64,000 nt of DNA from Anthopleura xanthogrammica (taxonomy: Eukaryota > Cnidaria > Anthozoa > Actiniaria > Actiniidae). This document shows, in pieces, positions 1 through 10,572 of this stretch (position 1 is its first letter; each line of letters opens with the position of its first letter). The notes under the pieces are model-generated. The model had not been told where the DNA came from and did no database searches. It saw nothing but the letters and a program-made list of their open reading frames with translations. A program made the position numbers and the translations under genes. Where the stretch lies: contig OZ025222.1 in assembly GCA_964019055.1 (NCBI GenBank), positions 9,976,543 through 10,040,542 on the forward strand, read 5' to 3'.

Positions 1-638
1 TTTATGTCTATGTTACGCCACTGGAAGCAATATTTAGACAATATACAACATTTTGGAATATCTATATTTGTGGAACCTAACTGTATTATAAAATATTGAA
101 TACAAAATAACACTTGAAATTGAGCAAACGAACATCTGAACCACCAAACCCGAGACCTAATCTATAGAATATGTTGGAGCCCAGTTCTAGTCAGTTTGTT
201 GTACATAAAGTTTTATCGGGATTTTTAACAGTTCCTTTTCTAAATGACTAATGTATTTTTGTTGGTCTGATACAGTTAATAAGCTGATCTTCGAAAGATT
301 TGTACGAGTTAAAGGAAACTGAAGCTGGAAAGAAGTAAAAGCGGAGTCTTGACCAACGTGGTTCCATTAAAGAATCCTCAAATTGAAACATTAAGGTAAA
401 CTAAATAAGGAACAAATTGAAATGATAAAAGAGGACTTTGCAGATTAAATTATTTTTCAACCTCCAATTGATTTTGAGTTGACGAGATTCGTATTTTCTA
501 GGTATTGAAAGCTCAGCAGCCAAGGAATCACAATACTGACAAATATTGAAATTGCAAGAAGTACCAGAACGAGCACCGCTACAGAGGTAAGCATACTAAC
601 TGCAAGTGAATTATTGAAATTATGTTTATCTACTGTAA
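1..638. other. No gene recognised
   Basis: AT-rich sequence matching 37574-38208 with scattered substitutions. The short open frames here are broken or unconserved. I see no domain or RNA gene. Confidence 0.5.
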
Positions 639-1063
639 CTAGAGTGCAAACAATATAACCGTGAAACACAAAAACTATTTAGTCGAAATTTAGTAGAAAT
701 TAGTGAAAAATAGTCGAAGCGTGAATAGACTAAATTTAGTGTGCACGTGCAATCAGCCAAGTGTCCTAGCGCACAATACGCAAGTAAAATCGTTTTTGAG
801 TCTATTCGTTTGCGCTGCCGCAAAATCAAGACGCTAGACACAACCAAAGCTAAAATAACTACAATACGCAAGTAAAATCATTTTTGAGTCTTTATTCGTT
901 TACGCTGCCGCAAAATCAAGACGCAATTCCACAATTATACGAAATATACAATGCACGCATTCGCGGTTCAGTGATCACACTAAATTAACAATAGACTAAT
1001 TTAGTGAAATTTAGCAAAATTAGTTTTTGTTAATGTTTCACGGTTATATTGTTTGCACTCTAG
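639..1063. mobile_element. Inverted-repeat element with perfect 30-bp ends (copy A)
   Basis: Bases 639-668 are the exact reverse complement of 1034-1063 (ends CTAGAGTGCAAAC / GTTTGCACTCTAG). A TA dinucleotide at each end is compatible with a Tc1/mariner-type target duplication. The interior holds a direct repeat of about 65 bases (near 770-832 and 861-923) that is single in copy B, so it arose or was lost after the duplication. No transposase frame is present, so it is MITE-like. Confidence 0.75.
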
Positions 1064-1388
1064 CTAGTGTAAGCGGTTTATGTTGAAAATCAAGAAATTT
1101 AAGATGTTTCCGTACTGTTTTCAAACAACCGCACCGAACTTTTTGAGCTGCCATTAAACTAACTTTCCTTAGTTCGATTATTATGGAATTCATACAAGAT
1201 ATTCTCTTTAGATTGAAGAAGAAAAAAAATTCAAAATTTCAGCAAAAGCAGCGATAAACAAGAATATTCGAATTCAGCTAAGTCTCAAGTCTCAGCGATT
1301 ACGACGGTATCTAAAAAAAACAATTCTGTTAAATGGCAAACAAAATATTTTGAGTAAATCGTAAAAACATTTTAGATCTGAGATTTTG

Positions 1389-1687
1389 CATCCATCCCAT
1401 CCATCCCATCCATCCCATCCATCCCATCCATCCCATCCATCCCATCCATCCCATCCATCCCATCCATCCCATCCATCCCATCCATCCCATCCATCCCATC
1501 CATCCCATCCATCCCATCCATCCCATCCATCCCATCCATCCCATCCATCCCATCCATCCCATCCATCCCATCCATCCCATCCATCCCATCCATCCCATCC
1601 ATCCCATCCATCCCATCCATCCCATCCATCTCATCCATCTCATCCATCTCATCCATCTCATCCATCCCATCCATCCCATCCATCTAT
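1389..1687. repeat. 9-bp minisatellite (ATCCATCCC)n, copy A
   Basis: About 33 units of a 9-base repeat with a few CATCT variants near the right end. Because 9 is divisible by three it is open in several frames (His-Pro-Ser on plus; Gly-Trp-Met and Gly-Met-Asp on minus). These are repeat artefacts, not genes. Copy B has less than half this length. Confidence 0.95.
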
Positions 1688-1799
1688 CCAGGAGAAAGAA
1701 GAATAGAGTTAATAAACTAGTTCTCGATACTAAGAAGAAATTCTTTCAAAACCAGTTTACTCCGGTAATTCCAAAATGACTTTGAACGACTTGAGAGGA

Positions 1800-2280
1800 A
1801 AGAAATCCAGTGCTACAGAAATTAAAGAAATGTAAATCGGTCCATCTGAATCAGTAACGTGTGCAAGTGAAATAGAAGATGTTTTGAATTCTCATTTCAC
1901 TGAGATTGCTGCAAAACTCGCATCCGAAATTGATCTAGACTTGGGTGATGTAAGCCCAGACTATTTCATGAATAGAGTTGACTCGGTCTTTAGATCCTAC
2001 GAGAGTACTGGATCTCTTAAATATCGTTAATGTCCTAAAAGCTACCGGCCTCGATGGAATTTCTAACTTTCTATTGAAAAGTGCAGCACCATTCATTCAT
2101 AAATCATTAGTGGAACTATTCAATCTTTCACTCTCTAATACTTTTCCAGCAGATTGGAAATATTTTTAGATTTTCAATATTCTACGGCCTCTAGGTAGAG
2201 CAAAATTAAGTATTATTTCTGTACTTAATATTGATAGAGCAACCGTGTTTAAATAAAGATTTCAATCAATCAATCAATCC
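1800..2280 (+). mobile_element. Internally deleted LINE fragment, copy A
   Basis: Translated pieces resemble the region just before the reverse-transcriptase core of CR1/L2/jockey-like elements: a segment ending NSHFTEIAAKLAS, then after a frameshift KATGLDGISNFLLK and FPADWK. The frame then stops and jumps to a 3'-end-like sequence ending in an AATAAAG-type signal and an (AATC)n tail at about 2265-2280. The RT core with the FADD motif is absent, so this is a deletion derivative and not active. Confidence 0.7.
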
Positions 2281-2454
2281 ATCCCACCAGAGATTCAAGA
2301 AGATAATCCCTGATCTCTGCATCGATTATTGACCATTTTTCTTTGGAATTTTTTACCTCTAATTATTATCCTCTGTTTTAGATTACAGTTTCTTCAAATA
2401 TTATACATTATTATAAATTTTCAGTTTCATGAGATATTTGTAAACTTTTAGAAT

Positions 2455-2706
2455 TTCAATATTCTACGGCCTCTAGATAGAGCAGAACTAAGCAATGTTA
2501 ATGTACAGAGTTGATAGAGTCAGGGGCGTAGCCAGGATTTTGCCTTGGGGGATCAACCAAAAAAAAAAACGGCCAACCATAAATGGCAAACCAAAAGAAC
2601 GGCAAAGACGATGGAGGAGGGGGCCCATCCAGGCTCCCTGGGCCCCCTGACTACGCCCCTGAAAGTAACCGTGCTTAATTAAATAAAGGTTTTAATCAAT
2701 CAATCT
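2455..2706 (+). mobile_element. Second LINE 3' tail with nested inverted-repeat element, copy A
   Basis: The flanks (TTCAATATTCTACGGCCTCT and the AATAAAG / (AATC)n end) repeat the 3' end seen at 2170-2280. The tail is split by a 141-bp element at 2521-2661 with ends CAGGGGCGTAG and CTACGCCCCTG. The target duplication is not clear. Confidence 0.7.
2521..2661. mobile_element. CAGGGGCGTAG inverted-repeat element, copy A
   Basis: Short non-coding element with 11-bp inverted ends CAGGGGCGTAG/CTACGCCCCTG and an A-rich interior containing GGCCAACC-like words. The same words occur in a degraded relative at 32310-32575. The transposon superfamily is not certain. Confidence 0.7.
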
Positions 2707-3151
2707 ATTTATTCATTCATTTATTTTTGTCTCCATATTTCTTGTACAACTTCCCATATCTAACTGGCATTAAAATGGCTTCCAAGAATCTAATGTAAGT
2801 TTTATTCAACAGAAATAAACCTGATGGCAACTGGTTGGGCAGCAATTGGACTTCATCAAGAATCTTGAAGACAAACTGAGCAAAGCATATAAAGACCATT
2901 ATAAAGAGCAGTGAACAGCGAGTGATAGATAAGTTAGAAGAAATGAAAAGAAATCTAGGTATCTACTGTTTTCTCTTTTTCAATTTTGATATGGCCGCTT
3001 AGAAAATACGATTTTTATCTTTTGATGAAAACTTCGACACTCAAAGATAAAATTGGCATTTCAACGCGCCTTTGTAATTATGATCTTTTTAATAATGATG
3101 ATGATGATATACAGAGTATTCTAGCATCTCTATGCGTCTTGCAATAACTAT

Positions 3152-3156
<5 letters not shown>

Positions 3157-3217
<61 letters not shown>
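3157..3217. repeat. (TA)n microsatellite, copy A
   Basis: About 30 TA units. The counterpart at 40480-40500 has about 10. It underlies the Ile-Tyr runs in minus-strand open frames, which are not genes. Confidence 0.95.
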
Positions 3218-3220
<3 letters not shown>

Positions 3221-3247
3221 GTAAATAAACCCTTCCTGGCAGCTGGG

Positions 3248-3377
3248 ATATCGGCTGATAATGTCCAAGGATGAGAAATGGTCCGTAAAAAGAACATTTG
3301 GCTGAGAAGCCAAGCTTCGAGGGCAAATGTGATATTTTGAGGACCATTTCTCATCCAAGGACATTATCAGCTGATAT
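3248..3377. repeat. Hairpin element, about 37-bp arms
   Basis: The arm at 3248-3284 is nearly the reverse complement of 3341-3377 around a loop of roughly 56 bases. The copy B counterpart is 40531-40660. Probably a foldback/MITE remnant. Confidence 0.7.
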
Positions 3378-3724
3378 TATTTTATAACCCAACGACTTCA
3401 CTGAAATTAATTCAGCAAACTGCATCGACTCGTCATCTCCAGAGTTTTCAAAAAATAATTCTCTCTCGTCTCCAAGCTGGATATAAAAACAATTATTTTG
3501 GTAAATGAAAGCTGTTTGACATTGAATTATTCTATTGTTTGACATTTGTTGTTGAATTCTTTGTTGGTTTTTAGTAGTTTATAAAAACAATTTTGAAAAC
3601 AAACCAAAAACTTCATTCACAAAACATGGATGCTTACCATTGAAGACATTTTTACCTTCTGCTGGACGAATATCAGGATATCGCCTGATACCCGTATATG
3701 TACAAGTATATCAAAAGCATATGA

Positions 3725-3817
3725 GAAATTATGGGATATCATTCCTGATATTTTTTTCAGAAAGCCCAAGTGATAGGCAACCCGAAAAAAATATCAGTGA
3801 TGATATCCCATAATTTC
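3725..3817. repeat. Hairpin, 34-bp arms
   Basis: 3725-3758 pairs with 3784-3817 almost perfectly around a 25-base loop. In copy B (about 41206-41290) the outer part of the left arm has been replaced, so only the inner stem remains. Confidence 0.7.
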
Positions 3818-4172
3818 TGACATACTTGTATATATATCAGGAATATCATGATTTCTGCATATCGCTGTATATATATAAATATATATATATGTAGATGTAT
3901 GTCTATACTGTCGGTAGAGTGCTCAATACATTAAAATGTAGAGCATTATAAATACATAACGAATTACATAGGGCTGACAGAAGGCACATTCAAGCAACGA
4001 TACACACAGCATAAGCTATCATTCCGAAACAAAAAATATGCCAACAGCACTGAACTCTCAAAACATATCTGGAAACTTAAAGAAGACAAGAAGGACTGCG
4101 TATACACTATTAAATGGTCAATTATCACCTCGGCAAGCTCATACAGCAACATTTCTAAAAAATGCAACCTAT

Positions 4173-5232
4173 CCCTGGTGCAAATCTTGGACAGGATCCT
4201 GCCAGGATCCTACCAGGATCTTACCAGGATCCTACTCAGGATCTTGAACAGGATCCTGATAGGATCCCTGTATCAAGATTCTACAGGATCTTGTACAAGA
4301 TCCTACAGGATCCTACAATATCCTACTCAGGATCTTGTACAGGATCTTGTACAGGATCATGTATCAAGATCCTACAGGATCCTGTTAGGATCCTACAGGA
4401 TGTTGTTAGGATCCTAGACTAATCCTGTATACATTGCAGTAATTTATTTATAGTTTTCTAATTCGCAATATTATAAAAAGGTTTTATTTTTTTATTAAAT
4501 AAAAATTAGAAATTCCAAAAAAAACAAAAAACGAAAGAGTACAAACCCAACATTTTTTTTGGCCTCACCCTCCCCTCCCTTGTTCTCTTCTATTTCCCTA
4601 CCTCCTTCTACTCTACCACCCCTCCCATTCAATGCTTGCTCCCCTCCCCACTCTGTTTTACTAGTTATTATTATTATTTCATTATTTTATTTTTTACTTA
4701 CCTCAGTGGGGCTTGAACCTCCAACCTTTGGCTTACAAGCCGAACACTTTACAAACTTGACCATTGAAGAATTATTAAAAGAATCACCATACATTTGCAT
4801 TTTATTTATGACTTTCAATTCCATGATGTCATTGAAGTGATTGAAATTCATGCATGCTTTGTAGTAGCAAGATATTACCTCTGGATCCTACAGGATCCTA
4901 CCCAGGATCCTGTTCACACTCAATTAGGATCTTATTCAGGATCTTAATAAGTTCTTTTACAGGATCCTACCCAGGATCCTGTTCACACTCAATTAGGATC
5001 TTATTCAGGATCTTAATTAAGATCTTTTACAGGATCCTACCCAGGATCTTGTTCATACTCAATTAGGATCTTATTCAGGATCCTAATTAGGATCTTTTAC
5101 AGGATCCTGATGCTATATTTTAAGATCTTACATAGGATCCTATCATCTCTTAGTTTTTGACTCCATTTTAGGATCCTATCTAGGATCTTATACATGATCT
5201 TATTTAGGATCTGTGTAAGATTTGCACCAGGG
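4173..5232. mobile_element. Terminal-inverted-repeat element filled with GATC palindromes (copy A)
   Basis: Ends are perfect 16-bp inverted repeats, CCCTGGTGCAAATCTT at 4173-4188 and its complement at 5217-5232, flanked by AT on both sides. Most of the interior is an irregular satellite of AGGATCCT and AGGATCTT blocks joined by short ACC/ACA/ACTC spacers, each block being a near-palindrome. The middle (about 4430-4860) is unique and holds an antisense tRNA-like stretch. No transposase is seen. The longer open frames here are translations of the satellite. Confidence 0.8.
4701..4763 (-). repeat. tRNA-like SINE head, antisense (copy A)
   Basis: Read on minus, the segment has a box-A-like start, a CTTGTAAGCC anticodon-arm-like block and a box-B-like GGTTCAAGCCCC. 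Such heads are typical of tRNA-derived SINEs. It lies inside the GATC-rich element. The copy B counterpart is about 42480-42542. A functional tRNA is unlikely: the acceptor stem is poor. Confidence 0.5.
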
Positions 5233-5486
5233 ATGTCTAACAGAAAAACTCCAAATTATCAAAGCCAACAAAGCCAGCCTCCTAAACAAAAAGTCGGAGC
5301 TATTAATTTCTAAATGCCGACACGAAAACAAGTTTTATCTGGTAAACACCTACTGCCGAATAATATGACATATCACACATCAATAGGTCAACGAGACAAC
5401 TCATCGAGTTAATGATATAACAATAGATTAATAGAACAATAGCGCCATATATATGAATTATAGTAAGGATTATTCTTCATTAAAGC

Positions 5487-5526
5487 CTGTCTGATGATCA
5501 CGTAAGCGTGAAACTCCGAGTAACAG
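5487..5526 (+). ncRNA. Hammerhead-ribozyme-like motif at Penelope 3' end (copy A)
   Basis: Stem I CTGT (5487-5490) pairs with ACAG (5523-5526). The core CTGATGA is at 5491-5497 and GAA at 5510-5512. Stem III ACT/AGT (5513-5515 with 5519-5521) closes a CCG loop, and A5522 sits at the expected cleavage position. Stem II (5498-5509) is weak: ACG/CGT pairs but leaves a two-base offset, and an alternative five-pair stem TCACG/CGTGA would take up the GA of the core. Hammerhead motifs are known in terminal repeats of Penelope-like elements; activity of this copy is inference. Confidence 0.5.
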
Positions 5527-5567
5527 CAAAAGTGATGTACTCTTTAATTTATCTTTAATCTACAATT

Positions 5568-5607
<40 letters not shown>

Positions 5608-5668
5608 CCGCGATATGCAGAAATTATGATCCTCTTGATATATATACAAGTATATCAAAAGTATATTT

Positions 5669-5775
5669 AACAATTAGTCCTCGAGTCCGAATCGTCTACG
5701 AGTCAATAGCCCATGAGACCGAAGGCCGAATGGGCTATTGACTTGTAGGCCATGAGGGCGAGAGGTCTAATTGTT
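5669..5775. mobile_element. Short palindromic element (copy A)
   Basis: Outer ends AACAATTAG/CTAATTGTT enclose an inner hairpin AGTCAATAGCCCAT/ATGGGCTATTGACT. The counterpart is 43777-43883. No coding capacity. Confidence 0.6.
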
Positions 5776-6201
5776 TTAGTAAAAACCTACTAATCGGTCC
5801 AATAAAAGGATGCAAAAAGTTTTGGATTTTGCTTTAAATATTTTTTTTTTGGTTTTCAAAACCGGCGCTTTTTGCTACTAGAGGTCTATCACTAATAGAC
5901 CCCTAGTAGCTCAGCCAATCACAGGGCTCAAGCTTACAATTTACTATGAGTGAAAACATGAAATGTAACGGTTTGTTTGTCCTCATCAGTAGCGCTGATG
6001 AAGACTTTTGAATAAAGTCGAAAATTTGGCTGTAAAGGTTTATTATCCAGCTTTTTGATAATTTATACATTGATTCTGGGAAAACGTTAAACACAAAGAA
6101 GATTTTGAAGATATATATATATATAAGGCTTTATCAGTTTTGATAAAGATAACAATATGATGTTGATAAATTTATTGAAAGCACAGATTATTTTTTTTCA
6201 G
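5776..6201. other. Non-coding stretch upstream of NLR copy A exons
   Basis: Contains a hairpin around GCTACTAG/CTAGTAGC (about 5873-5913), a short (AT)n run near 6112-6124 and a polypyrimidine tract leading into the exon at 6202. No gene recognised. Confidence 0.5.
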
Positions 6202-9200
6202 GGGATGGACAGCCTGCCTCGAATGTTACATATAACATAACAGTTACAGACCATAGTAGTGCAGCAATAGGACCCAATGCATCTCTTACAAAGTAAGTGA
6301 CTGTCTCTTGATCGTAAACATTATTGTGATAATTCAATAACATAGTTCTTTATTTGTAACAATCATCTCATAGTGATTGTTGTTTAGTAATATCATTAGA
6401 AGAAGTTTATTGTCAATTGTTCTATCTGGTTTCTGGCTATGTTGCTAATTCTAACAATAATTGTTACCCAAGCTTTTAGGTCTTTGACCCATCATCAGCC
6501 GGGATGTAAAAAGGTGATGTTGGCATTGGTAAAGGACCAGAAAACTTGGGTGACTGTTAGAACTTTGAATGAAAAGAAACCAGACAGAAAAGATATTAGG
6601 GAACATACAATGAAAGCCTCAAGTTTGATGACATTGTAAATATCAATTTCATCTTATTTTATCACAGTGCACGTGGTGAGAGAACAAGTGATCAACCTGC
6701 AGAGAAAGATCTCTCATCAAGAGCACTAGGTAAAGGCCAAATCTTGTGTTTGTAACAATTGTTCATTCTCCTTTCACTTCAAGCTCAAATGCAATCACAG
6801 TTGATTGATTGACAAAATTGATTTTGTTTCAATATTATGAAATGTACAAATATATATACTAAACAATTTAGAAAATGAATGGAGATCATATTCTAGTAAA
6901 AGTCAAATAGTTAATAACAAATAATTAAGTGACTGTTCATTATTCATCTGAGAGGGGGTATGGGTTAGAAAAGAGAAAAAAAGGCTCTCCTATATATAAC
7001 TCATCCATCATTTCAAGACCCCTCTTTACAGGGTCACTAAAATTTAGGCCCTCCCATTTTTCACCTGTCCCCCCTCCCTTCAATAAATATGAATGGTCCC
7101 TAACAGTGATAAATGTGGATCTCTACAAAGTGTAAAATTTGTAAATATAACGAAAATCTTGCCTGGCTATAGACCTTATGCAAAACCCATAAATGACGGG
7201 AAATGAGGATTACTTTACTAGTATTGTTTTCCACTCAGGAGCTGGTCAGCTCCTAAAGTCATAACAGCCAGCAGTCGAAATCATATGCTTAGATTAGTAT
7301 TTAAGCAGAATTTGAAAATTGCATTGTAAATATTTCGTAGTGCTTTTTTGAATGGATGGATGGATGGATGGATGAATGGGATAGATGGATTAAGGATGAA
7401 TGGATGGATGAATGGGATGGATGGATGAATGGGATGGATGGATAAATGGGATGGATGGATGGGATGAATGGATTATGGATGCATTATGGATGGATAGATG
7501 CATGGGATGGAGGGATGGATGGTTAGATGGATTATGGATGGATGGATTATGGATGGATGTATGGGATGGATGAATGGGATGAATGAATACATAAATTAAT
7601 GAATGCATAGATAAATGAATGAATAGATGAATGAATACAGAATAAATGAATGAATGCATTAAAATAAAGGGATAAATACATAAATAAATGAATGAGTAAA
7701 TGAATAAATGAATATATACATTAATACACTGAGCAGGAAACAGAAACAAAAGAACAAGAAAACCCTATAAACAATTAAACTCACTTTCTAACTTACAAAA
7801 AATTATTATATTGATAGATCAATAGGTAAACAATGATAGGATGAATAGATAGATAATTGAATAGATAGATCAATAGATGGATAGATAAATGTGAAATACA
7901 AAACCCATAGTTTGAAACAGTCCAATGAGAAAAACCTCATATATTTAATCCTTACCTTGTCTTCCTGTCTTTTGGGTGTTAAATTATTGTGTTTTTATTT
8001 TCAGAATATACAGAAAAACTGAAGTCATCCATTAAAAAACAAACCGATTTTCTGTTGGCGGAGGAAGAAGAGAAGAAAATTAGAACCGATGACATCTTCA
8101 CGAATGTGACTATCCAACGCGGCCAGAAACAATTCAAGGAACCCGAAGCTAAAAAAAGGAGATATAGCAGGAGGCAAATGGATGAAGTTCCAGAAAGTAG
8201 AACAGCACTGAAAACATGTTCAGAGATGTTTGTTTACCCAGAAAATGATGATCAAAAACCCACAGCTTCTGGCACGACCAATCCTAAATCTATCTTGTTG
8301 ATTGGCAAAGGAGGGATCGGAAAGTCTCTGTTTTGTCGGAAGCTGGTGCGGGATTGGTCAGACAACAAATTGTTTGAGAAAAGTCAAGAAAAAGCCAAAG
8401 TACCTGATTTTCAGTTTGTATTCCTGTTGACATTCCGTCAATTTCTTCTTCCGGAAGAAGAAAAAGTTGATTTGCGTGATATGTTAAATAAGTCCTCCCT
8501 CTTAGACGAGCATTCAGCTGTGGATGAGCCATTACTGCAGTATATCATTGAAAATCCTGAGAAGCTAGTCATAATTCTTGACGGATTTGATGAGTATAAA
8601 CATCGAGAGAAAATCACCGGGGACTTTGAAACAAGATACTCAAACAACCCTCATGAGAAAATCCCTGTTCCTGCTCTGTTAGCCAAAATCATGAAAGGCA
8701 AGATGTTAAAAGAGTCAGTGGTTGTTGTAACTTCAAGGCCTGGCGAAGCAGAGAAATTAAAAAAAATTATCTTTGATGTGAGATGTGACATTCAAGGATT
8801 TTCTTCGCCTCAAGTTGTGGATTACATTAAAAAATATTTTAAAGAGAACGAAAGCATGAAGAAAAAAGTAATTGATCAAGTGGAAGCCAATGAAATTCTT
8901 TTAAGTTTTGGCCACATCCCCGTGATGTGTTATTTAATGTGCTATTGTATTAAATGGTACATGACTGAATCAAAAACCACAGATAAACTACCCGTCACAA
9001 GAACAGAACTTTATCATCAAGTCATTCAACTATTTATCAAGAAACATTCCTCTTCTAAATATGAAGAAATGGAAGAAACTAAAGTACAAGAAATATTACA
9101 TAAACTAGCTGAACTAGCGATGAATTTAATGATTGAAGGAAAATATATTTTCGAGGAAAAAGAAATGAAAAAGTTCAATTTTAAAGAAGAAGAAATTACA

Positions 9201-10046
9201 AACCTGAAAGCGAGTGGATTACTTGACTGTTGTCCTGGCGTTAAAAAATGTCCATCCGAGAAACCACCACTTGAATATACCTTCACACACCTAACGATAC
9301 ACGAGTATCTTTGTGCTTATTCGTTTGTAGAGAAAAAAGAAATACCGAAGGAAGAAGAAGCAAGTGCAGTGACGCTTGAGTTTGTAGCGGGGATTTTGTC
9401 AACAAAAAACGATGAAAAACTGATGGAAGAATTGATAGAAAATATCAAACCAGAGAATGAAGAGGATGATAGGAATCAACTGCTAACTTTATCCTGTCTG
9501 TACGAGTACAAAGACAATGGGTTTTCTACCAGAGTAATAAATAACCTTAAATACAGATACTGTAGTAAGTATGGGTGGATATCATTTCGTGTAATAACTG
9601 ATATCGATTGTTTGTACATAAGTTATTTATTAGATATAGTGAATTTAATCAACGCAGAACAAACTAAACAACATCTAACATCTACACAGTCATTTATTGT
9701 TGATACATTGTACATTGATATGTCATCTTTATCAGCATCAGGGATCAGAATGTTGTGTAATTCTCTTGTTAGTATTTCTACTGTTACTGAACTGTGGCTG
9801 TGGGGTTGTAAATTAGACGATGAATGTGTTGTAATAATATCTAACATGTTGTCTGACACTAATATAACTAACCTAGACCTAAGTCATAATAAGATAACTA
9901 ATGTTGGACTTCAGTGTTTGTATTCAGTGTTAAAAACTGGTGATTGTCGTGTAGAAGTGTTAGTCTTAGAGTTTAATGATGAAATAACTGTTGAATGTAA
10001 ACAATGGGCAAGACAACAGATCCCTGATGTTAAGTTGTATATTTAG
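6202..10046 (+). CDS. NACHT-LRR receptor (NLR), copy A, three visible exons
   Basis: Visible exons are 6202-6292, 6668-6729 and 8005-10046, all with consensus splice sites and matching phases. The first encodes a RHIM-like segment ([18 protein letters not shown]), the second a short polar linker, and the third about 680 residues ending at TAG 10046. In the large exon: a charged N-terminal region with a basic KKRRYSRR patch, Walker A GKGGIGKS (about residue 100 of the exon), Walker [11 protein letters not shown], a winged-helix-type [14 protein letters not shown] block, and a C-terminal LRR region of ribonuclease-inhibitor type (LDLSHNKIT). NACHT proteins oligomerise on nucleotide binding and LRRs usually sense ligand; the role here as a cytosolic immune receptor is inferred. 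The 5' exons probably lie left of the window, as copy B suggests. The ATG at 7989 is intronic. A polyadenylation signal AATAAA lies at 10096. Confidence 0.85.
6931..7099. mobile_element. Short inverted-repeat element in NLR intron (copy A)
   Basis: Begins GACTGTTCATTATTCAT and ends in a near complement TAAATATGAATGGTCC. Related ends occur near 33297, 11633 and 17830, so this is a dispersed family. The interior has C-rich CCCCTCCC words. The ends are imperfect, so limits are approximate. Confidence 0.45.
7172..7318. mobile_element. TATAGACCTTATGCAA element, right end deleted (copy A)
   Basis: The left part matches the complete element at 45274-45613 in copy B. About 220 bases including the right terminal repeat are missing here. 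The deletion joins directly to sequence just before the tetranucleotide repeat. Confidence 0.7.
7350..7725. repeat. Tetranucleotide (ATGG/ATGA)n tract, copy A
   Basis: Degenerate ATGG, ATGA and ATAA tetramers in the intron before the NACHT exon. On minus it gives Ile-His-Pro-Ser open frames that are not genes. Related tracts lie at 45661-45910 and 33667-34230. Confidence 0.9.
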
Positions 10047-10561
10047 ATGAATCTAACTTAAGCTTATTTATGTAAAAAAAAGACAATGAACCAATAATAA
10101 ACAAGTAGACAATAATCTGTTTTTGTAAATAATAACATATTTTATTGAATAATAAAGAAATTGTCGTAGTTTTATCTTTGTAGTTGATTGAAATGATTCT
10201 TGTTTTACTCAACAAATATTCAAACAAATCCATTGAAAATCAAAAATATTTCTTGACAAATGACCAGTAGTTTGATATCAATACAAGTACAAGTTTGTTT
10301 TCATCAATATTTTTATTCAATCAAGTTAAAAGAGACTTTTTTCATCAAATAAAGTCATTTTTCTTCATATTATGAACAAGTGAGTTGGACTTGAAACACG
10401 AACAACAGAAAAAATACTTGTTTTCTTTGTCAAATCAAAATATTTGCCATCCAAATGAAAGAAACCATCAATATTTATCCTTATTTTAGAGCATTTGATT
10501 GATAAAATAGTATTTTGAGTTGGTTTTGTTTTGTTTTGAAGTCAACAAAAACTTGTGGTGA

Positions 10562-10572
10562 AAAATGGCGGC
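10562..10572 (+). promoter_or_regulatory. YY1-type word AAAATGGCGGC (copy A)
   Basis: Matches the animal promoter motif AANATGGCGGC in its usual orientation. It lies downstream of the NLR stop and 2.2 kb before PTDSS. The ATG inside it opens only a 12-codon frame. Role uncertain. The counterpart is 48648-48658. Confidence 0.35.

Larger units (their letters stand above)
3971..5345 (+). mobile_element. Penelope-like GIY-YIG endonuclease fragment, interrupted (copy A)
   Basis: 3971-4172 translates in one frame to a typical distal part of a Penelope-like GIY-YIG domain (GLTEGTFKQRY, ELSKHIWKLK, YTIKWSII, KKCNL). The same domain resumes at 5233 with a CLTEK-like start, then SELLISKCRHENKFYL. Between the halves sits the 1060-bp inverted-repeat element at 4173-5232. 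The N-terminal half of the domain and the reverse transcriptase are not present. This is a dead fragment whose reading frame survives well enough to show the exact insertion point. Confidence 0.75.

Noticed and set aside
2717..2899. 60-codon minus-strand frame after the LINE tail
   Set aside because: In copy B the frame is interrupted and the sequence diverges without coding constraint.
4559..4840. 93-codon plus-strand frame conserved in both copies
   Set aside because: It is read across an antisense tRNA-like segment inside a non-coding transposable element; conservation reflects the recent duplication.
7989..8004. ATG at 7989 as the NLR start codon
   Set aside because: The bases before 8005 are a polypyrimidine tract and AG acceptor; the three upstream-exon phases and the parallel structure in copy B make this intronic.
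9026..9286. Minus-strand frames opposite the NACHT exon
   Set aside because: Shadows of a highly biased plus-strand coding sequence; no domain and no independent support.
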